Below are positions 61,559 through 64,000 of a stretch of 64,000 nt of DNA, piece by piece. The notes under the pieces are model-generated. The model ran no database searches, was not told the DNA's origin, and was given only the letters and a program-made list of their open reading frames with translations. Position 1 is the stretch's first letter; each line of letters begins with the position of its first letter. A program made the translations under genes and the position numbers. Where the stretch lies: contig NC_059362.1 of assembly GCF_019703515.2 (NCBI RefSeq), forward strand, positions 46,432,092 through 46,496,091. Reading direction: 5' to 3'. This DNA comes from Myxocyprinus asiaticus (Eukaryota; Chordata; Actinopteri; Cypriniformes; Catostomidae).

Positions 61559-62534
61559 TTTGTTCAAAATTTATTTTACTGTAAATTCAGTGTTCATTAT
61601 ATGTTTATTAAATGTTCAACAAGTTCAAATGAGATATAATAAACAAATAAACGCTTTAAAAAAAAGGAGAATAAATGCAAATTAGTGATTAGTGATTAGT
61701 TATTGGATTATTTTGTTCAAATAATCATCAAAAGAGTTTCAAATTGAAATTGTGAATAAAATAAATAAATCTCATGTATGCTCCGATCACTGTGTCTGTA
61801 AACCCCAAACAGCCACAAACTCTATATCAGCTCATACCTTAGGTTGTTTTCTACAAAATTAGTCTATTTTTACTTGTCTCTCAGCTTGGCTGGGTAAATA
61901 ACCCACTATTATGTCTCAGATGTCCAGAAAAAAATGCAGTTCAGCAAAAAAAAAAAAAAAGTATTTTAAACAAATCCTCATTTGAATATGTTCCTGAATA
62001 TTGATGCTAAAATGTTATACATCATTTCAAACCTGAAGTTCCTTTCAAAATACCATGATCACTTTTGTAGTCCATTCAGAGGCCGAGATATTCCACAGAA
62101 CATGGGGAAAGGGTGGGGCTTCCCAAAAAAGACTGGATGTCTATGGGCGGAGTCACAAACCATGTTGGGGTGCCCCTTGATTTTCAGATCTGTATGTTGT
62201 GATAGATTTTTGTGTGTGTATGTGTGTGTTTGCTGCCATCTAGTGGACTGATTTAGACCAAAATAAGAGAGATAGAACAAACAGAGCCTGTATTATAGGC
62301 TTTTGAAATTGAACATAAACAAGGGTCAATTTGACCCTTAAGAGTAAAGTAGGGACTTTTTGTACCTTTGTGTATAAATACATGACATTTAAAAAAATGA
62401 CATTGCCAGGTTCAGATCACCTCTGTGGATGATGTCATAAAGTTTCAGGCCAAAAACTTAAAGTTAAGTGGATGTAAATCAGTGTTAAAATTTCAAAATG
62501 GTCAAATCGACCCATAAGACCAAGGAAGGGTTAA
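60889..62534. mobile_element. TTAA element (family T4)
   Basis: TTAA at 60889-60892 and 62531-62534. Ends CCCCTCCTTGGTCTTAACGA and, inverted, CCCTTCCTTGGTCTTATGGG. GGTCAATTTGACCCTTAAG-type words lie inside both ends. Contains a (TA)n run and no transposase. Confidence 0.8.
61491..61555. repeat. (TA)n microsatellite
   Basis: About 32 TA units inside the T4 element. Confidence 0.95.
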
Positions 62535-62880
62535 ACTGTTGCTCTTGTAAACAGAATACTGCGATTATTTTATTGCGATTGTGCTAATAATCAGAGTAAT
62601 GATAATCGCAGTAAGATATGTGGAGGACTCCTAATTTATTCACTTTATACAAGCATGTAAATGCTTTAATCACATTGCTTCCACTCCGACCAAAGTGCGC
62701 CGGCGCCAGTGCTGCAGACGGATTAATTGATAAAAGAAAACATCACATTTTTCAGCAAATAATCAGAGTAATGGCTAGTAGCATGTATTGGGATTGCAGA
62801 GGTGCGCCCAAATTATGTAAACATCTTAATCTGATTATTCCTTATACTCTGATTATTGCAATATGTAAATATAGTTATTG

Positions 62881-63474
62881 AGGCATCGGTGAGATCTCAC
62901 GTGGAAGCCGTGTGTGATGCTGCTGGTAAAGTGCTCGAGCACTCAAGACGCTCGGCTGTGATTCACACGAGGCGTCTTTTACCTTATTTACTTTTTTTTA
63001 ACCCTTTGAACTGCTTTTGTGCTGTGTGTTTAAAACAGCATATCTATTTTTTCTTTATTTTGCTATATCTTCAGAACAAATTCCATCTTCTTTGATGGTT
63101 TTATCTTGTAAATGTTTGGCAACACCAAACCACTTTACTTGAGGCGTGTATCTTTATGCATTATAATGCATTCCTAAATCCAACAGAATAATCATAGTCA
63201 TATCATCAATTTTAGCTACAGTTATGATACATTATACTACTTACCTATTCATAGTTAGACCTGTAGAGAATAAAATGCATTTAAGCACATGATCGACAAC
63301 TAATGTGTTTAATGTGTGTTATATCATGTTATAGGCATGTATAAATGTAGGCATGTGTAATGTATTATAATGTATACAATTCCACCAAATGCCATTGGTT
63401 CTCACAGGCCTTGTTACAAATCACAACGTTTAAAATTTGAATATGCATAAGCATGAATTATATTTGAGAGATTT
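62881..63474 (+). other. fig4 intron, nothing recognised
   Basis: No gene and no clear element seen. Confidence 0.4.
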
Positions 63475-63508
63475 TAATTTTCATTTTGGGTGAACTATTC
63501 CTTTAAAA
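63475..63508 (-). repeat. GTTCACCC-family MITE end
   Basis: TTTTGGGTGAACTATTCCTT then taa; one terminus only. Confidence 0.55.
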
Positions 63509-63545
63509 GTGATTCCTATTAAAGTATCAATCTGTTTGAGCTGTC

Positions 63546-63660
63546 TGATGTGCCAACGTCTGACTCAACCAATGGTGTGGGTTTGGGGCGGGACTAACTG
63601 TTTGTCTGACCAATGGCAGAGGGAGGGGAGTATTCAGGGAATTGTTTTGGATAATGTTTC
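63546..63660. repeat. dispersed repeat family R, copy 3
   Basis: CTCAACCAATGGTGTGGGTT, GGGGCGGGACTAACTGTTTG and ACCAATGGCAGAGGGAGGGG; strong match to 31462-31590. Confidence 0.7.
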
Positions 63661-64000
63661 TCTGTGTGAGCTGGTTTTTCTTCAGTGTTTCTCGGAAAGC
63701 TCAGTTTGATTTTGTCACATGGCTCCCAAAAGCAATCTGTGTGAAATGACTTCTATCTCACACACACAAACTGCTTCCATTCACAGAGCAGGTCTTCGGT
63801 CACTCCATGGCCATCTCTTTCGCCCTACTTTTCTCAGTCTATTTATGATTTTATCTCCTGTTGTTCCTTTAATACCTGTCTATTTCTCTTTCTCTTATCA
63901 TTCAGCTGATTCAGTACATGTGTAAAATTACAACTGTGCTTGAATTTTGAAGTCTAACGTGGCCAAAGTTTTGACCATTTGGCCGTTTTGAGGTTTGTTC
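63661..64000 (+). other. fig4 intron, end of window
   Basis: No exon was recognised; the remaining fig4 exons must lie beyond 64000. Confidence 0.5.

Larger units (their letters stand above)
60820..62880. mobile_element. outer MITE split by a TTAA element
   Basis: Left part CCATGTTTACATGCACCC to taatgcgatt; right part resumes after 62534 with gcgattattttattgcgatt and ends atgtaaacatcttaatctg. The repeated gattatt / aataatc words are inverted between halves. Ends are approximate. Confidence 0.5.

Noticed and set aside
60476..64000. Search for the next fig4 exon
   Set aside because: No acceptor followed by an FVQLGQ-like frame was found.

Overview
The window is vertebrate nuclear DNA, almost certainly from a teleost and probably a cyprinid-type fish. 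It holds part of one split protein-coding gene on the + strand, with GT-AG introns, in a dense bed of fish-type transposable elements: tRNA-headed SINEs, Tc1-like elements, TTAA-flanked MITEs, hAT-like MITEs, an L2-like LINE, and long micro- and minisatellites. The organism call rests on this repeat content and on the gene; no species marker was seen.

The gene is fig4, the SAC-domain phosphoinositide 5-phosphatase that works on PI(3,5)P2 with VAC14 and PIKFYVE on endolysosomal membranes. Eleven consecutive coding exons were located by translation and splice sites: 10704-10837, 12141-12257, 15298-15343, 15473-15621, 18314-18480, 31685-31823, 33953-34011, 34195-34342, 38221-38304, 43554-43749 and 60378-60475. 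Their phases join without a break into 1,337 nt (445 codons plus 2 nt), about the middle and C-terminal half of a protein of roughly 900 residues. The catalytic CX5R motif lies at 15494-15514. The first exons lie before base 1 and the last exons after base 64000. Intron sizes run from 129 bp to 16.6 kb, and the large introns owe their size to inserted repeats.

Layout. 1-10.7 kb is the intron upstream of the first visible exon: a small LTR element (914-1827), a TTAA element carrying a hAT-like insertion (2854-4992), a SINE, and a nest (6.4-10.6 kb) of a host repeat, a palindromic MITE, a TTAA element, a CA-type microsatellite and a broken L2-like LINE. 10.7-18.5 kb holds the exons for the catalytic core, with a CpG-rich MITE, a long palindrome, an inverted duplication, a SINE and a second LTR element between them. 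18.5-31.7 kb is a 13.2-kb intron with a 3.9-kb nested element (MITE, Tc1 and TTAA element), a second such nest and a 62-bp minisatellite. 31.7-43.7 kb holds five exons, an 0.8-kb tandem duplication, a hAT-like element, several SINEs and a 3.3-kb array of 69-bp units. 43.7-60.4 kb is a 16.6-kb intron with a nested MITE, a triplicated tRNA-like SINE, 3.3 kb of pyrimidine-rich satellite, a SINE, a dead Tc1 and a solo LTR. 60.5-64 kb is the next intron, with another TTAA element inside a MITE.

The observation most worth following is a family of very small LTR elements (two full copies and a solo LTR, all antisense to fig4). They have TG...CA ends, a primer-binding site matching tRNA-Phe, a polypurine tract on the same strand and no gag or pol. 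No bacterial-type system, CRISPR array or second host gene was found. Most of the long open frames in the window are translations of repeats.
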